Shown in pieces: positions 1 to 9,473 of a stretch of 64,000 nt of DNA; position 1 is the stretch's first letter, and each line of letters opens with the position of its first letter. Under the pieces are notes generated by a model, which had not been told where the DNA came from, searched no databases, and saw only the letters and a list, made by a program, of their open reading frames with translations. Source of the stretch: Pycnococcus provasolii (lineage: Eukaryota; Chlorophyta; Pseudoscourfieldiophyceae; Pseudoscourfieldiales). A program made the translations under genes and the position numbers. The stretch spans positions 248,001 to 312,000 of the forward strand of contig CP150586.1 of the NCBI GenBank assembly GCA_049487715.1, written 5' to 3'.

Positions 1-96
1 CCAACGGTCGTCCATTCACACCATTCACTCATTCACTCTCCCCTCCACGGTGACAGTCCATACAACTGCACGAGAATCGAGATGTTGTGCGCCAAC

Positions 97-603
97 TCAT
101 CCGTCGTGCGCCCACGCGTCGAACACGCCCTCACGACGCAAGCGCTTGGGGTGGAACACAACCTCACTGGCACGCTTACGCAAAATGAGGAGCCTCACGA
201 TAGCGCGCAACAAACCATGATGACGAAAGCGACGACGACGACGACGTGTACGGGAAAGAGCTTGTGCGTCCTTAAGAGCTCGAAAGCAGTCATCGTTCAT
301 TCTGCCGAAATTATTGCCGAAATATAGCGTGTGCAAGGTGCACTTGTCGCTCCTAAGCGCCTCCGCGAGCGCGCGTGCGCCGTCATCACCCAAATTGTTC
401 TTGGTAAGGTCCAGCGTGTGCAAGGTGCACTTCTCGCTCTTGAGGGTCTCCGCGAGCGCGAGCAGTTCACCCGGGCGTAGGCGATTTACGCGGAGCACTT
501 CTACATCCGTTCCTGTTTCAGGATCCCATCGCGTATGTCTCCTAGAATGAACTGGGTAGCGCACGGCCGTCGTCGAAGTCGGTGGTGCATGCGCGTTGGC
601 CAT
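97..603 (-). CDS. LRR (ribonuclease-inhibitor type) protein, probably a fragment
   Basis: 168 codons from an ATG at 603 (MANAHAPP...). Residues about 40-110 hold two consecutive RNI-type leucine-rich repeats of about 28 residues, with cores CTLHTLDLTKNNLGDDGA and CTLHTLYFGNNF, each preceded by an ALAE(T/A)L helix. Such repeats make protein-binding curved solenoids. Two repeats are too few for a stable domain, so this is either a short fragment of a larger LRR gene or one exon of it. The C-terminal third is Arg-rich and unlike any domain I know. The frame stays open upstream to about 966 without a better start. An ATG near 848 is possible but adds only low-complexity, unconvincing sequence. 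No partner or location can be inferred. Confidence 0.45.
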   Translation of the reverse strand: MANAHAPPTSTTAVRYPVHSRRHTRWDPETGTDVEVLRVNRLRPGELLALAETLKSEKCTLHTLDLTKNNLGDDGARALAEALRSDKCTLHTLYFGNNFGRMNDDCFRALKDAQALSRTRRRRRRFRHHGLLRAIVRLLILRKRASEVVFHPKRLRREGVFDAWAHDG

Positions 604-1542
604 GGCGTTGCGTACTTGCGTTGCGTTGTGATGCGATGGACCAGTGCAAGAGTGCACAATGATGCGTTGCGTACTTGCGTTGCGTTGCGATGCCGATGCG
701 AGGGACCGTGCCCGGGGGTGGAGAATGATGAATCTGTGTGACCAGTGGGGTTCGAGGTACAAGTTCAGGCAAGTCTGCTCTGCCCATCTGCTCTCGCTTG
801 TCACCGCACTGTCCGACCACAGGTGGATCCCTCGCCCTTGCACCATAAAACCGAGAAAAGAAACCAAGGTGAAAAAACGAAAAAAAACGACGCCTAACGC
901 GCGCCCGAAAAGACAGTAGTCTATGGTGGTATGAAGGCAATGATAGACTGACGAGACTCCTCCCAACTCTGCCTAGACTAATTCCTCGTTCTAATTCCTC
1001 GTAATAACAATAACGCCATGCATAACTCCCATTCAGGCGAAACAGGCTCGAAACGAACAGGCGAAGGCCCCCCTGACACCTGAACGAAATGAGTCCAGTA
1101 GGAAGTAGTCCCCCCCCCTCAAACCTCAAAAGGCGACCCCGAAAGTCCATGGACAACCTAAAATGGTGCCCAAGACCTTCTTTTCCTTTCCCTCCGACAA
1201 CTCCGACGCGTGACAACTCCTTGTCCTTGCACAAGCTCAGACATCGAGGAAAAGTTCTAAAAGGGTTTTCTTGGGCAACCCCCCCCTCCCCAGAGCTCCT
1301 CCCCTCTGTTCTCTTTTTCTTTTGATGACACGTCTGCACGGGGCCCCATCCCCATCCCCTGGGTCCCTCCAGCCTCCAGCCCTAGCTCTTTCGAGTTTAG
1401 AGGGTGAGAGCCCCCATCCCAATTCCCAAACCGGCCCCCAATTCCCAAACACCTCGCCCCCGGGGGCCCCTCGCACCCCCTCCCCCAGGGGCTGAATCCC
1501 TCCCGGCTCATAAACAAGTTAATTGGTCTCACTCCCTCTCCA
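604..1542. other. Intergenic stretch without a recognisable gene
   Basis: Several overlapping open frames exist on both strands, but none has recognisable domains or balanced composition. The only structure noticed is a short direct repeat of about 25 bases (around 604-628 and 664-688) built on the words TTGCGTAC and TTGCGTTGCG. C-rich runs occur between 1110 and 1500. The segment presumably holds the promoters of the flanking divergent genes. Confidence 0.5.
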
Positions 1543-2679
1543 ATGGCGTACCTGCTTTCGAGTGACCCATTGTTTGACGACGATTTGGCTCTCCTGCAGG
1601 ATTGGAGTAGTTCGCGTCGTCGTACGATGGACTCGCAGCATGGTTTATCGTTACCTGCTGATGATAATGGTGGTGCTTCTTCATCCTCGGCCTCGGCGAA
1701 TTCCTCGTCGGCGGCGTTTTCCCCTGCGGGTGGAGGGCTCGGGTTAGGTGCTCGTCTAGATTCTGCTCAGGCGCCTCCTCTCATTGAGATGGGCGGCTCG
1801 CAGCAGCTCGTGCGTCAGCTCTCGAGGCTCAGGCGCATACCGAGCTCGCTGGAAGCAGAAACCATGGTGGAAACGACGACGGCGGCGGCGCAGTTCGACA
1901 TACTGCACAACAATAACACATGGGAAAATATGGGAGTGTGGGAACTCGAAATTCCGCTTCCAACACCCGAGGAAATGCAACAGCTCGCGTGGGAATTCTT
2001 CTGCGAAATGAGAGCGGGAGTACCCGACGAGGGATTCGACAGCCACGGCGTTGGCGAAGAAAACAGCGTGGAAAACCAAAGCCTCGACGAAAACACAAAC
2101 AACACGCAGCAGCAAGAAAATCGAAGAGCCGTCGAGGCACTTCACCTGCTCGCATCCTCTGGTGCACTCGTCGCGCAACGAACCGCCACGGAGGCGGCAC
2201 AGCTGCTCGCATCCACGACGTCGACGAGCCGCGTGCTCGCACAACGAACCGCCGCGGAGGCGGCGCACCTGCTCGCGTCGTCAACGTCCACAAGCCGCGT
2301 GCTCGCACAACGAACCGCCGCGGAGGCGGCGCACCTGCTCGCATCGTCGTTGTCGAAGAGCCGTGCGCTCGCGGAACGAACAGCCGCGGAGGCGGCGCAC
2401 CTGCTATCCACAAGCCGCGCACTCGCGGAACGAACAGCCGCGGAGGCGGCGCACCTGCTCGCGTCGTCAACGTCCACAAGCCGCGTGCTCGCACAACGAA
2501 CCGCCGCGGAGGCGGCGCACCTGTTCGCGTCGTCAACGTCGACGAGCCGCGTGCTCGCACAACGAACCGCCGCGGAGGCGGCGCACCTGCTCGCATCGTC
2601 GTTGTCGAAGAGCCGTGCGCTCGCGGAACGAACCGCTGCGTGCGTACGCACGGTGGTTCAAAATGTCGTGAACCGTTAA
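1543..2679 (+). CDS. Alanine-rich 22-residue tandem-repeat protein of unknown function
   Basis: 378 codons from an ATG at 1543. The N-terminal 200 residues are Ser/Ala- and Glu-rich with no known domain. A stretch near residues 125-160 (WENMGVWELEIPLPTPEEM) is the most ordered-looking part. Residues about 200-370 are eight or so copies of a 22-residue unit, consensus RTAAEAAHLLASSTSTSRVL plus AQ, which should form amphipathic helices. One copy (near 2400) is shortened. The repeats are nearly identical at DNA level, indicating recent expansion. The last unit breaks off into CVRTVVQNVVNR and a stop. Function and location are unknown. The repeat region is also open in other frames, so translation should be confirmed. 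Confidence 0.6.
   Translation: MAYLLSSDPLFDDDLALLQDWSSSRRRTMDSQHGLSLPADDNGGASSSSASANSSSAAFSPAGGGLGLGARLDSAQAPPLIEMGGSQQLVRQLSRLRRIPSSLEAETMVETTTAAAQFDILHNNNTWENMGVWELEIPLPTPEEMQQLAWEFFCEMRAGVPDEGFDSHGVGEENSVENQSLDENTNNTQQQENRRAVEALHLLASSGALVAQRTATEAAQLLASTTSTSRVLAQRTAAEAAHLLASSTSTSRVLAQRTAAEAAHLLASSLSKSRALAERTAAEAAHLLSTSRALAERTAAEAAHLLASSTSTSRVLAQRTAAEAAHLFASSTSTSRVLAQRTAAEAAHLLASSLSKSRALAERTAACVRTVVQNVVNR
2137..2640. repeat. 66-bp tandem repeat array (about 8 copies)
   Basis: Direct tandem repeats of a GC-rich 66-base unit lie inside the preceding gene. Units centre on the words GCGGAGGCGGCGCACCTGCT and CGAACCGCCGCGGAGG. One unit near 2400 lacks about 15 bases. Two unit subtypes alternate (a TCAACGTC type and a TCGTTGTCGAAG type), which suggests expansion of a higher-order block. 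Confidence 0.85.
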
Positions 2680-2767
2680 AAACAAAATCCAAAAATATGT
2701 AACTAAATCCCCTACAATCAAATAAAAAAAAATAAAAAATAAAGTTTTGTTAAGATAGTTTGTTACT

Positions 2768-5700
2768 TCAACGTGCCGAGGCACTGCGAGCAGACGATCT
2801 GCCGGTGTTACTTCCGCCACCACCACTTCCACCGCCACTTCCACCACCTCGCTCGCTCTTTCCGCCGCTTGTGGAGGGGCGATTGCGGTTGTCACTCACC
2901 GCCTTACCAAACGCGTGGCAGAACGACGCAAGAACCGTGAAGCACTCGCTCGCCTCACCCTTCTGCGGATTATCCTCGCCAAAATACTCGCGCACCTTCG
3001 ATCCCGCTGATGTCGCCACCTCGAGAGCACGAACGAGATCCGCGACGCGCTTGCTAGCCCCGCTGTAGAATGCCTCCGTGCCTTGGAAGAAGGCGTCGTC
3101 GGCACCGCACGCGACGCGCTCCTGCTCGAGCTGATTGAGGCCGGAGGTGAGCTCCTTAAGTTCGACGCGCATGTCTGCTACGCGAACACTCTTGTTCGCG
3201 TCAAGCGAGCTGAGAAGCGTGTCCGCAAAGTCCAGGAGCTCGCTGCTCTTCTCTTCCACCGTCTTTGCGAGGTAATGAAGAAGCGTCGTGCTCTTGTTGC
3301 TCGCCTTGGTGTCCGAAAGTTTGGTGAGGCTGCTGAGCTTAAATCCGCTCGCCTGCTTCTTCGTTCCGCGATTCAGGATATTGCCCAGAGCAAGGATAAT
3401 CTCAAGGATGCGTGCGAGCTTGTCGCTGCTCGTCAGCGCCTCGCAGCAAGCCGTGAATGGCGAAACGCGACTCTCAAGTCCACGAGCCTTTTCTGCAAAT
3501 TCCGCCTGCCAGCGCATCGCAGATGTCTTCGCACGAACGCGGGGCACCTCCATCATCGCGAGAACGAATGCCTCGACTTGGCCCTGAGGACGTCCGGCGG
3601 CGAGGAAGGCGCGCACGGAGTCTGCGTCTTCTCGCGTTGGCAGCACGCTCAGCACGCTCGCGAGCGTCTCGGCAGTCAGGTTCGACGTGTCCGCATTCGA
3701 CAGCCGCTGCACAAGCGCCGTCACCTTCGCCGTAGGCAGCATCGCACTTCCGTCTGGATTCGCGAATTTCAATCCTCCGAGGACGATGAGCACGTTGTTC
3801 GCGCGCTGCAGAGGCAGTGCCGTTGCCGGCGGCGCTGAGGATGACACCGACGCGCCGCGAGAACTTCTATTGGAAGCTGAGGAACCTCCTGGCTTGGCCA
3901 CGCGGCTGGAGAAGAGCGTCTCGAGCTCGCCCACGTCCAGCTCAGGAACACCAGCCCCACCTGAAGTCTTAGCCCAAATCGTCTTTTCGAGCGCATGTTG
4001 AGGCATCGCTGCCCAGTGCAGAGGCTTGAGCGCGGGTCCGTCGGAGGCTGCGCCCTTCCCACCTCCGGGTGGCGGTGGCGGAGGCGGTGGAGGAGGTGGT
4101 GGCGGAGGCGGAGGCGGTGGTGGTGCACCGCCAGGTACGGGAGGTTGGGCAGGCGGCGGCACAGCTGTCGATGAGGCGGGAACAACCTCCGCCTCTTTCT
4201 CCTTCTCCTTCTCCTTCTCCTTCTCCTTCTCCTTCAGCACCTCCTTCTCCTTCTGCCGCTTCGCCGCCGCCTGCACGAGCAGACGCGCAGCGCGCTTCTT
4301 CTCCTCCTCAGGGTCGACGGCAGGCGGAGGGTGCGGCTGAAGCACCTGCGACGAAAATGGTGTCGCATCATCCTTGGAGTTGAGGTTACGGGCCACCTGT
4401 GGCTTTTGGCCTGGAAGATTCAGTGCTGGAACGTTGCGAGGAGCTGCCACGCGTGGCTTCAGCCGATCCGTGGGTAGTGCAAACGGATTACCAACCGGTG
4501 TTTCCAAATCGCTCTCCGACATGTCTGTCGCATCCAGATGGTACGCAGGTGGCATCGCAGCATGAGCCTGCGGTGCATTCGTGCGTTCGGAGGAAGCACG
4601 AGGCTTGGGTGTCGGCGGTGGTGGCGCAGACGCTTGCGGATGTGGCTGCGGTGGCTGCGGTGGCTGTGGCTGTGGCAGCGGCGACGGCTCTGGAGGTGGC
4701 AATGGCTCTGGAGGTGGCGATGGCGCAGCTGGCCGCACAAGCTCCTCTGCTGGTGGCTGTGGTGGCTGTGGTGGCTGTGGTGGCTGTGGTGGCTGTGTCG
4801 GTTGTGGTGATGGTGGTGACGGTGGTAAGGGTGGTGCAGCCGTCCGCTCGAACTGCTCGGGTGGTGACGGTAATGCTGCAGCCGGCGCCGAATGCTGCGC
4901 TTCTCGCACATTCGGTGCGGCGGCATACGTCGCGCCACCGTCGTCATCATCCCAATCGGACGACTCCGGCTCGCCTTGGTCATCACGTGAGACGACGAGA
5001 ATCTCAGCCCGGCTCGAAGGCGCACTTGATGGCGCGCTGACGGGGGCTGCCGTCTGCGGTCGAGGGGCTCGAGAAGCTTGCTTCCGGCGATTTACGGCAG
5101 CCTGCTTAGATATACGCTTCGCGCGCGCCTCGTCGTTGCGCTTGTCGTCCTCGCTCGAGCTGCTGTCCAAGCTATCGTATCCCGCGCTATTCGACGAACC
5201 GCGCACGGGTGCCGTGGCAGGTGGCTTGCGCGGCGGCGGCGGCGCGGCGGTTTGAGGTGGTGGCATGGCGGCGGTTTGAGGTGGCGGCATTGCCGAGCTC
5301 ACCGGAACTTGCATTCCGGTCATCGGGTCAATGTACGCCGTCTGCGGAGGTGCCGCAGGTGCATTGGCGTACACAATTTGCGGCGGAGGCATCACGAACG
5401 TCGTTTGTGCTGGCGGCGGCGCGTACATCGGCGGCGGTGCTGCAAGCATCGCATGCCATCCGGGCGGCGCGCCGTACGGGTTGCCGTATGGATTGGCGTA
5501 CGGATTGGCGTACGGGTTCGGGGGAGGATAGTGCGGATGGTGATGTTGTGGGTAATGCTGGAGTTGCTGCTGGTGGTAGTATCCGTTCATGTCGTGTCCG
5601 TAACCTGGCGGCGGCGCGGTGGGAGGTGGTGCGGTGGGTGGTGGTGCGTATGGCGGGTGGTATGCCGGTGCGGTGGGCGGCGGTGCGGTAGGAGGGGGCG

Positions 5701-7747
5701 CGGATCGACCATAGCTCGTTCCCGGAGGTGCCGGCAGCGCGAGCGGTTGTTCCACCTCTGCTGCTGCGGTTCGCGGCGGATCCGCTCGCCCATTTGCCAT
5801 GCGACGCTGCCTCATTATCATTTGCTTATGTCGCATTGCCGGCGTCTGCAGCGATGCAGGTTCGACGCCGTTTGGCTCGAGGCCATCGTAGCACGTCATG
5901 CCGTGTCGATTTTCGAGCGTTTCCTCGGCACCAAGGCTGATGAGGTAATTTCCGAGCTCCATGTATCCGTACGCGAAGCAGTAGTGCAGCGCAGTATGCC
6001 CCTGGAAGTTGCCGAGATTCATGAAAACGCGAGACGGCGGGTCGGATGCAAAATCGCTGTACTTGAGCACGGCCTTCGCAACGCGCCGATGGTTGTTCTG
6101 AGCAGCGATGTGAAGCAGCGTCGACCCGTTCTCGTCGACGAGATATGGGGTGAGTCCCTCCTTCAGCATTGCGTCCACCTCCTTGTGTCGGTTGTGCCTT
6201 GCCTTGCGAAAGATGTCGACGCAAGCGTACGGCGTTGCGGCGTGCATCGGGTGAGGCTTCGTTCGCGCCGCTTGGTACGGTGCCACGGACTCATCGCGGA
6301 TGATGTCACGAACAGACACTGGCACGCGATCATTCTGGCTTGGAACGATGGCGCCAGCACTTGCGGCGTCCTCCAACCTCGAATGGTCCATAGCCGCTCG
6401 CGCCTTTGCGGCTGCTGCGTACTCCTCTCGCATGCTCTCCTGGTCGAGGCGCGCCGAGAGCTCTGCTGCTGCAGCAGCCGCCGCCGCCGCCGCGTTTACG
6501 GATGCGGCTGTGGATGTATTGGTGGTGGTGGTGGTCGAAGTTGCGTTCGGGTTCGCAGTGCCGGTGACTGCAGATGTGGCGGCGGCGGATGTGGCGGCGG
6601 GTGTGGAACGGGAAGCCTCCTCATCTTCTTCTCTCGATGGGGCTGATGGCACGAGCAGGCGCACGTTCGCGGGTGTCTGCACCTCGAGGGCCACGTGTCC
6701 CGTCTGTCCAAGAGGCGTGTTGCTGAATGCAAGCGCGGGTGGTCGAAACGAGGCGTTGTTGGACCAGGGAGGCGACGTTCGCTGCGCGGGTGTGGCGGAG
6801 AGTGGCACAGCCGGCGGTCGAGGTCGATGCTGCTGCTGCGTTGGGAGTGGCCGTCCGTTCAGGTGCCTCACCTCCTGCTTGGTTGACGGCGGGTATGGCT
6901 CGAGCATTTCCGGCGACGCCGCCTCGTTATCACTGGGCATAGGCAAGGACGCGTCCATTGGCGACGGCGAGATGGGCGACGTCGACTCAGGTGCAGGCGC
7001 TGTCGATGGCGGCGGCGGCGGCGGATCCGTCGCCGACAGTTCCGCCGCCGCGATTCCCTGCCTCGCGTGCCTCACAAGGTGCTGCATCGCGCGGTGCCAA
7101 GCCCGATAATCCGTCTCTGTCTCCGCCTGCAGGTCAAGGCTGCGCGCCTCCGTGACGAGGCTGAGGCAGAGCTGCGGGTGCTTGACGCGCGCCGCGTGCC
7201 TCTTGAAGGTATGCGTGCGCGTGCCTTGCACGATAGCCTCCACCTCTGCGAGCGCCAGTCTGCTTGGCAGGTTACCAGCCTGCTTCGCGTCTCCCCATAG
7301 CAGGTAAATTCCGTCGTCAGACGCCTGAAAGAATCGCACCTTTGGCGCGGCCCCTTCTCCGAACGGGAACTTCGTCAGGAGTCCTCCCTGCGTCGCGAAG
7401 CTGACGACGTCTTCTCCCACCGCCTTGACAAGTCTGGCCGTTTCTGCGGAGTCGCTTCCCATGCTTCCACTTCCTGGTAGGATTCCGCCTGTGTTTCCAG
7501 AGACGACGTTCATGAACTTCTGCGAGAGACTTTTTTGACGGGCGACTGGGTTCGGTTGTTTGCCTAACCCAGGAGAGTCACGCGGTGTCGCAGGCCACGC
7601 GCTCGTTCCCGCGCCGTGCGGCAATCCCTCTCTACGTCTCTGTCCCTTCAGCGGCGACGAGTTCACCAAAGCCTCAGAGGCTTCAGAGGGGGTGAGAAGC
7701 ACGGCCGAGACGTCCACGGCCCCCGAGCCGAGAGAGGAGGAGGACAT
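2768..7747 (-). CDS. Formin with PH-like, ankyrin, FH1 and FH2 regions
   Basis: 1659 codons from an ATG at 7747. The C-terminal FH2 domain (residues about 1235-1625) starts at the diagnostic LKPLHW motif and includes the helical segments expected of the actin-nucleating ring. Formins cap and elongate actin barbed ends, and the FH1 region feeds profilin-actin. FH1 is the long polyproline run just before FH2 (residues about 1205-1235). It is preceded by a KE-rich (EKEKEK) helix and a 550-residue Pro-rich disordered region. Residues about 118-225 look like a PH domain (LLTKFPFG... ending YRAWHRAMQHLV), which would target membranes. Residues about 505-620 carry ankyrin repeats (GSTLLHIAAQNNH, GHTALHYCFAYG). 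The PH-ankyrin head is unlike the diaphanous, plant class I and PTEN-FH2 formins. Formin identity is firm; the head-domain labels are moderate. Confidence 0.9.
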   Translation of the reverse strand: MSSSSLGSGAVDVSAVLLTPSEASEALVNSSPLKGQRRREGLPHGAGTSAWPATPRDSPGLGKQPNPVARQKSLSQKFMNVVSGNTGGILPGSGSMGSDSAETARLVKAVGEDVVSFATQGGLLTKFPFGEGAAPKVRFFQASDDGIYLLWGDAKQAGNLPSRLALAEVEAIVQGTRTHTFKRHAARVKHPQLCLSLVTEARSLDLQAETETDYRAWHRAMQHLVRHARQGIAAAELSATDPPPPPPSTAPAPESTSPISPSPMDASLPMPSDNEAASPEMLEPYPPSTKQEVRHLNGRPLPTQQQHRPRPPAVPLSATPAQRTSPPWSNNASFRPPALAFSNTPLGQTGHVALEVQTPANVRLLVPSAPSREEDEEASRSTPAATSAAATSAVTGTANPNATSTTTTTNTSTAASVNAAAAAAAAAAELSARLDQESMREEYAAAAKARAAMDHSRLEDAASAGAIVPSQNDRVPVSVRDIIRDESVAPYQAARTKPHPMHAATPYACVDIFRKARHNRHKEVDAMLKEGLTPYLVDENGSTLLHIAAQNNHRRVAKAVLKYSDFASDPPSRVFMNLGNFQGHTALHYCFAYGYMELGNYLISLGAEETLENRHGMTCYDGLEPNGVEPASLQTPAMRHKQMIMRQRRMANGRADPPRTAAAEVEQPLALPAPPGTSYGRSAPPPTAPPPTAPAYHPPYAPPPTAPPPTAPPPGYGHDMNGYYHQQQLQHYPQHHHPHYPPPNPYANPYANPYGNPYGAPPGWHAMLAAPPPMYAPPPAQTTFVMPPPQIVYANAPAAPPQTAYIDPMTGMQVPVSSAMPPPQTAAMPPPQTAAPPPPRKPPATAPVRGSSNSAGYDSLDSSSSEDDKRNDEARAKRISKQAAVNRRKQASRAPRPQTAAPVSAPSSAPSSRAEILVVSRDDQGEPESSDWDDDDGGATYAAAPNVREAQHSAPAAALPSPPEQFERTAAPPLPPSPPSPQPTQPPQPPQPPQPPQPPAEELVRPAAPSPPPEPLPPPEPSPLPQPQPPQPPQPHPQASAPPPPTPKPRASSERTNAPQAHAAMPPAYHLDATDMSESDLETPVGNPFALPTDRLKPRVAAPRNVPALNLPGQKPQVARNLNSKDDATPFSSQVLQPHPPPAVDPEEEKKRAARLLVQAAAKRQKEKEVLKEKEKEKEKEKEKEAEVVPASSTAVPPPAQPPVPGGAPPPPPPPPPPPPPPPPPPPGGGKGAASDGPALKPLHWAAMPQHALEKTIWAKTSGGAGVPELDVGELETLFSSRVAKPGGSSASNRSSRGASVSSSAPPATALPLQRANNVLIVLGGLKFANPDGSAMLPTAKVTALVQRLSNADTSNLTAETLASVLSVLPTREDADSVRAFLAAGRPQGQVEAFVLAMMEVPRVRAKTSAMRWQAEFAEKARGLESRVSPFTACCEALTSSDKLARILEIILALGNILNRGTKKQASGFKLSSLTKLSDTKASNKSTTLLHYLAKTVEEKSSELLDFADTLLSSLDANKSVRVADMRVELKELTSGLNQLEQERVACGADDAFFQGTEAFYSGASKRVADLVRALEVATSAGSKVREYFGEDNPQKGEASECFTVLASFCHAFGKAVSDNRNRPSTSGGKSERGGGSGGGSGGGGSNTGRSSARSASAR

Positions 7748-7959
7748 TCTCTGTTCAAATTAAGCAGAGTTGGACATGGAAAAAGTTTAAGGGGAAAATG
7801 AGCTCGGCAAATGGGAGCTCCGGGAGTCAACTCTGGAGTGAAAACCCAGGGGGTGCCTGGGGCGGAAAAGAGTTTAGAGGACGCCTGCTTCGCGTCTCCG
7901 TTGGGGGTTTGGTTGGGCCCGGGCCGACCTACCTGGCCGACCTGCGGGGCCGACCTACC

Positions 7960-8341
7960 TGCGGGGCCGCTTACGGAATCCATGGCTCTGTTCGCCCCCG
8001 CCTGTGCCTCCTTTCGGCTGAAGAATGCTATCAGTTGCTTTTTCAGTTCTTCGTACAATCGTACGACGCCACGGTCAGTTTGCGTGTCCTTAAGGTTGTT
8101 TCGAAGTCTCCTTGGGTGCGTGGTGAGTAGTATATATCTTTCACACAAGACAAACGATCGCGCGCTAACTCGATGTCGCTCGCGTAGTCGCGTTAAGCAC
8201 ACCGCGCGTGACGCGGACTCCGTGAGTTGGGAACACCCGATCAAGGCCCTTGTATACGGCGACCTTATTGCGCGTACTGGGCGGCGCCGGCGGAACGACC
8301 GGTGGAGGAGAAGGAACAGAAGACTTGCGTTTCCCAACCAT
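7960..8341 (-). CDS. Possible small two-exon gene, boundaries unresolved
   Basis: An ATG at 8341 opens a basic, Pro-rich start (MVGKRKSSVPSPPP...NKVAVYKGLDR) that stays open to about 8165. Further down in another frame (about 8115-7960) lies coding-looking sequence containing GVVRLYEELKKQLIAFFSRK. A small intron between them would join the two. GT donors near 8210-8240 and AG acceptors near 8085-8110 exist, but I cannot choose among them. No family is recognised. The alternative is two unrelated chance frames in intergenic DNA between the formin and the next gene. Confidence 0.25.
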
Positions 8342-8694
8342 CACCAATGCAGCTAGCTAACGCAACGGCAAGTGCGTATATGTCACCAATTGTGTTATGC
8401 ATGTGTGTGTGTCCGCGTTATGCATGTGCACCACCGCCTTCGCGAGTCGCGACATCGATCATCATAATCGGTAGGGCAACACTTCGGAAACTTCTACGAC
8501 GCCTATTATTTGCACAACAAGTTCGAGCGGGATCCCGAGTGGGCCCCGATGGGCCCGGGGCATCGGGAATGACGTTACGGGGAAGCAACCAACGGCGGGT
8601 CCCAAAATTGTATTTTTGACCAAGGGGGCTCCGACAACTTCTTTAATCCCATTCCGTGACGAAAATCCACGTGTGCATTGCCAAGTCCCTCGTC

Positions 8695-9459
8695 ATGTCG
8701 CTGCCTGCCATAACTCTGGCGGCTGGTTTGCGTCGACGCACACGCGATGTCGGTGTTCGTGTGTTACGTAATAGGCTGTGTTCCCTCGGGGCGAAGCGCA
8801 CTCCTCGTTCATTCCCATGTCGTCATTCCAATACCAGCAGCACATCTTCTTCTTCGGCATTCCGGTGTCGTGCGTTCGGTCGGCGGCGATCTCCCCCGCC
8901 CTCGGGTCAACCACCTACAGTACCAACATCAACCACACCCCCAACAACTAAGGGTGGTACGACAGCGGCTGCCTCGTCGTCGTCGTCGAAAGCGAACCCG
9001 CTGAAAGAGTGGATCGAAGCAGCTAAAGCCAAAGGGAGGGAACAACGCAAGTCTGCCAACAAGTGGTTGGATGAACACAAGGAATTCAAGATGAAAGTTG
9101 ACGTTGCTGTGGACATGCTCAAACCGATCCAGGAAAAATTTGATGAGGCGTGGCTGGCTCTGCCCGTTCCCATTCGGCGATTCGCGCCAACCGTATGCGC
9201 AGGCGCGTTCGGTGTTTACGTCGGGGGTGCAGGACCGAGGCGACGTTTGCGACAACTCGAGAAACAGAGCTATCTTGGTTACTACGGAGGAGGAGGTGGT
9301 GGCGGAGGAGGAGGTGGTGACGGCGGTGCGTTCACGGCTGCGGCGCAGGCGCAGGCGAGTGCCATCGCCGCCATTCAAGCTGCGGCTGCCGCGGCAACCT
9401 GTGCTGCCGCGCTCAGCAATGCACACGTTGCACAAAACAAGAAAGACAGTGACGAGTAA
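8695..9459 (+). CDS. Hypothetical protein with basic N-terminus and Gly-run, possibly organelle-targeted
   Basis: 254 codons from the first in-frame ATG at 8695; the frame is open a little further upstream but only from GTG. The N-terminus (MSLPAITLAAGLRRRTRD...) is rich in Arg, Ser and Ala and poor in acids, like a mitochondrial or plastid transit peptide. Residues about 95-160 form a charged helical region (WIEAAKAKGREQRKSANKWL). It is followed by a weakly hydrophobic segment (FAPTVCAGAFGVYVGG), a run of eleven glycines and an Ala-rich tail. No family is recognised. It converges with the SGNH hydrolase gene; the two stop codons are 14 bases apart, so the transcripts must overlap or end very tightly. 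Confidence 0.6.
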   Translation: MSLPAITLAAGLRRRTRDVGVRVLRNRLCSLGAKRTPRSFPCRHSNTSSTSSSSAFRCRAFGRRRSPPPSGQPPTVPTSTTPPTTKGGTTAAASSSSSKANPLKEWIEAAKAKGREQRKSANKWLDEHKEFKMKVDVAVDMLKPIQEKFDEAWLALPVPIRRFAPTVCAGAFGVYVGGAGPRRRLRQLEKQSYLGYYGGGGGGGGGGGDGGAFTAAAQAQASAIAAIQAAAAAATCAAALSNAHVAQNKKDSDE

Positions 9460-9473
9460 CAAACATTTTACTT

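Noticed and set aside
2137-2640. CRISPR-like array
   Set aside because: Head-to-tail units without unique spacers, coding, in a eukaryotic genome.
4195-4245. Possible recoding slippery site in the CTT/TCC repeat
   Set aside because: It is the codon repeat for the EKEKEK helix of the formin and the frame is unbroken.
5078-6646. 522-codon plus-strand frame opposite the formin
   Set aside because: Arg/Val/Cys-rich composition, no domain, wholly antisense to the Pro-rich formin linker.
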